A DNA stretch of 7,272 bases from Prevotella sp. (GTDB taxonomy: Bacteria; Bacteroidota; Bacteroidia; Bacteroidales; Bacteroidaceae). The stretch lies in assembly GCA_016291915.1 (NCBI GenBank), contig JAEEZP010000095.1, positions 1-7,272 of the forward strand. Reading direction: 5' to 3'. A program made the position numbers and the translations under genes. Position 1 is the stretch's first letter; each line of letters begins with the position of its first letter. The notes under the pieces were generated by a model. It was not told the origin of the DNA, searched no databases, and was given only the letters and a program-made list of their open reading frames with translations. Positions 6,824 through 7,272 of this stretch are shown here, piece after piece.

Positions 6824-7272
6824 ATGATGAATAAAAGAATACTTTTCATAACCGGCCTTGTTTTGATCGTCAGTTTAGCTAAAGCAGAAAACCGACGGTT
6901 ATGGTATCAGCAGTCGGCCACCCATTGGCTGGAGGCATTACCTATCGGCAACTCCCATTTGGGAGCCATGGTATATGGTGGCGCCGACACCGAACAGATA
7001 CAGTTGAATGAGGAAACGTTCTGGTCGGGGGCTCCTCATAACAATAATAGCTTAGAAGCAAAAGAGCACCTGCAGGAAGTGCGTCAACTCATCTTTGAAG
7101 GTAAAGAGGCTGAGGCACATAAGGTTATTGATAAGCATTTTTTCAAAGGTCCGCATGGTATGCGTTTCTTACCCTTAGGTGATGTGTTCATCAAGTTTTG
7201 GAATCATCAGAATGCAAAACAATACGAACGTGAGTTGAATATTGACGATGCAGTAGCCAGTGTCAGCTACAA
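6824..7272 (+). CDS. GH95 family glycoside hydrolase, N-terminal part (3' truncated by window)
   Basis: An open frame runs from the ATG at 6824 (second ATG at 6827) to the window end, giving 149 residues of an enzyme that is normally about 750-800 long. GH95 enzymes remove alpha-L-fucose, often alpha-1,2-linked, or alpha-L-galactose from glycans. The N-terminus is a signal peptide: Lys-4 and Arg-5, a hydrophobic core, and AKA before Glu-22. There is no lipobox cysteine, so a soluble periplasmic enzyme is likely. The GH95 N-terminal signature is clear: W35 LEALPIGNSHLGAMVYGG (36-53), then IQLNEETFWSGAP (59-71), and later FLPLGDVFIKF with RELNIDDAVASVSY close to the window end. The catalytic residues lie in the missing C-terminal part, so fucosidase and galactosidase activities cannot be told apart. 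It follows the terminator by 93 nt, so it is probably transcribed separately within the same locus. There is no strong Shine-Dalgarno. Confidence 0.9.
   Translation, partial: MMNKRILFITGLVLIVSLAKAENRRLWYQQSATHWLEALPIGNSHLGAMVYGGADTEQIQLNEETFWSGAPHNNNSLEAKEHLQEVRQLIFEGKEAEAHKVIDKHFFKGPHGMRFLPLGDVFIKFWNHQNAKQYERELNIDDAVASVSY

Overview
This window is part of a polysaccharide utilization locus (PUL) of a Bacteroidota bacterium. The paired SusC/SusD genes, lipoprotein signals with acidic residues just after the lipobox cysteine, and mostly weak Shine-Dalgarno sequences all fit that phylum. The moderate GC content and the AGTTCAT-type heptamer repeats between genes recall Prevotella/Segatella-like genomes. 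The genus is an inference from memory, not something shown here.

All five genes lie on the + strand. (1) Bases 1-1882 hold the C-terminal 60% or so of a SusC-like TonB-dependent outer-membrane transporter whose 5' end is outside the window. (2) Bases 1902-3620 encode its SusD-like surface glycan-binding lipoprotein. (3) Bases 3651-5225 encode a lipoprotein with three bacterial Ig-like repeats and a Trp-rich C-terminal domain, in the place where PULs keep their SusE/F-type surface glycan-binding protein. (4) Bases 5276-6667 encode a lipoprotein of the alginate-lyase superfamily, probably PL38-like. (5) Bases 6824-7272 encode the N-terminus of a GH95 family enzyme (alpha-L-fucosidase or alpha-L-galactosidase), cut off by the window end.

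Genes 1-4 have gaps of 19, 30 and 50 nt and look like one operon. It ends at a strong intrinsic terminator at 6688-6730 (17-bp stem, 6-T tract). The GH95 gene therefore probably has its own promoter, and a TGATTA-N2-TAATCA dyad sits just after the terminator. The 50-nt gap before the lyase holds a tandem heptamer array ending in a short hairpin and T tract that could lower expression of the lyase.

Proposed working model (inference): the surface proteins bind a uronic-acid-containing glycan, the lyase cleaves it by beta-elimination, SusC/D imports the oligosaccharides, and the GH95 enzyme removes alpha-linked L-fucose or L-galactose in the periplasm. The pairing suggests a fucosylated or L-galactosylated uronan rather than plain alginate. 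No regulator, RNA gene, mobile element or CRISPR array is visible.
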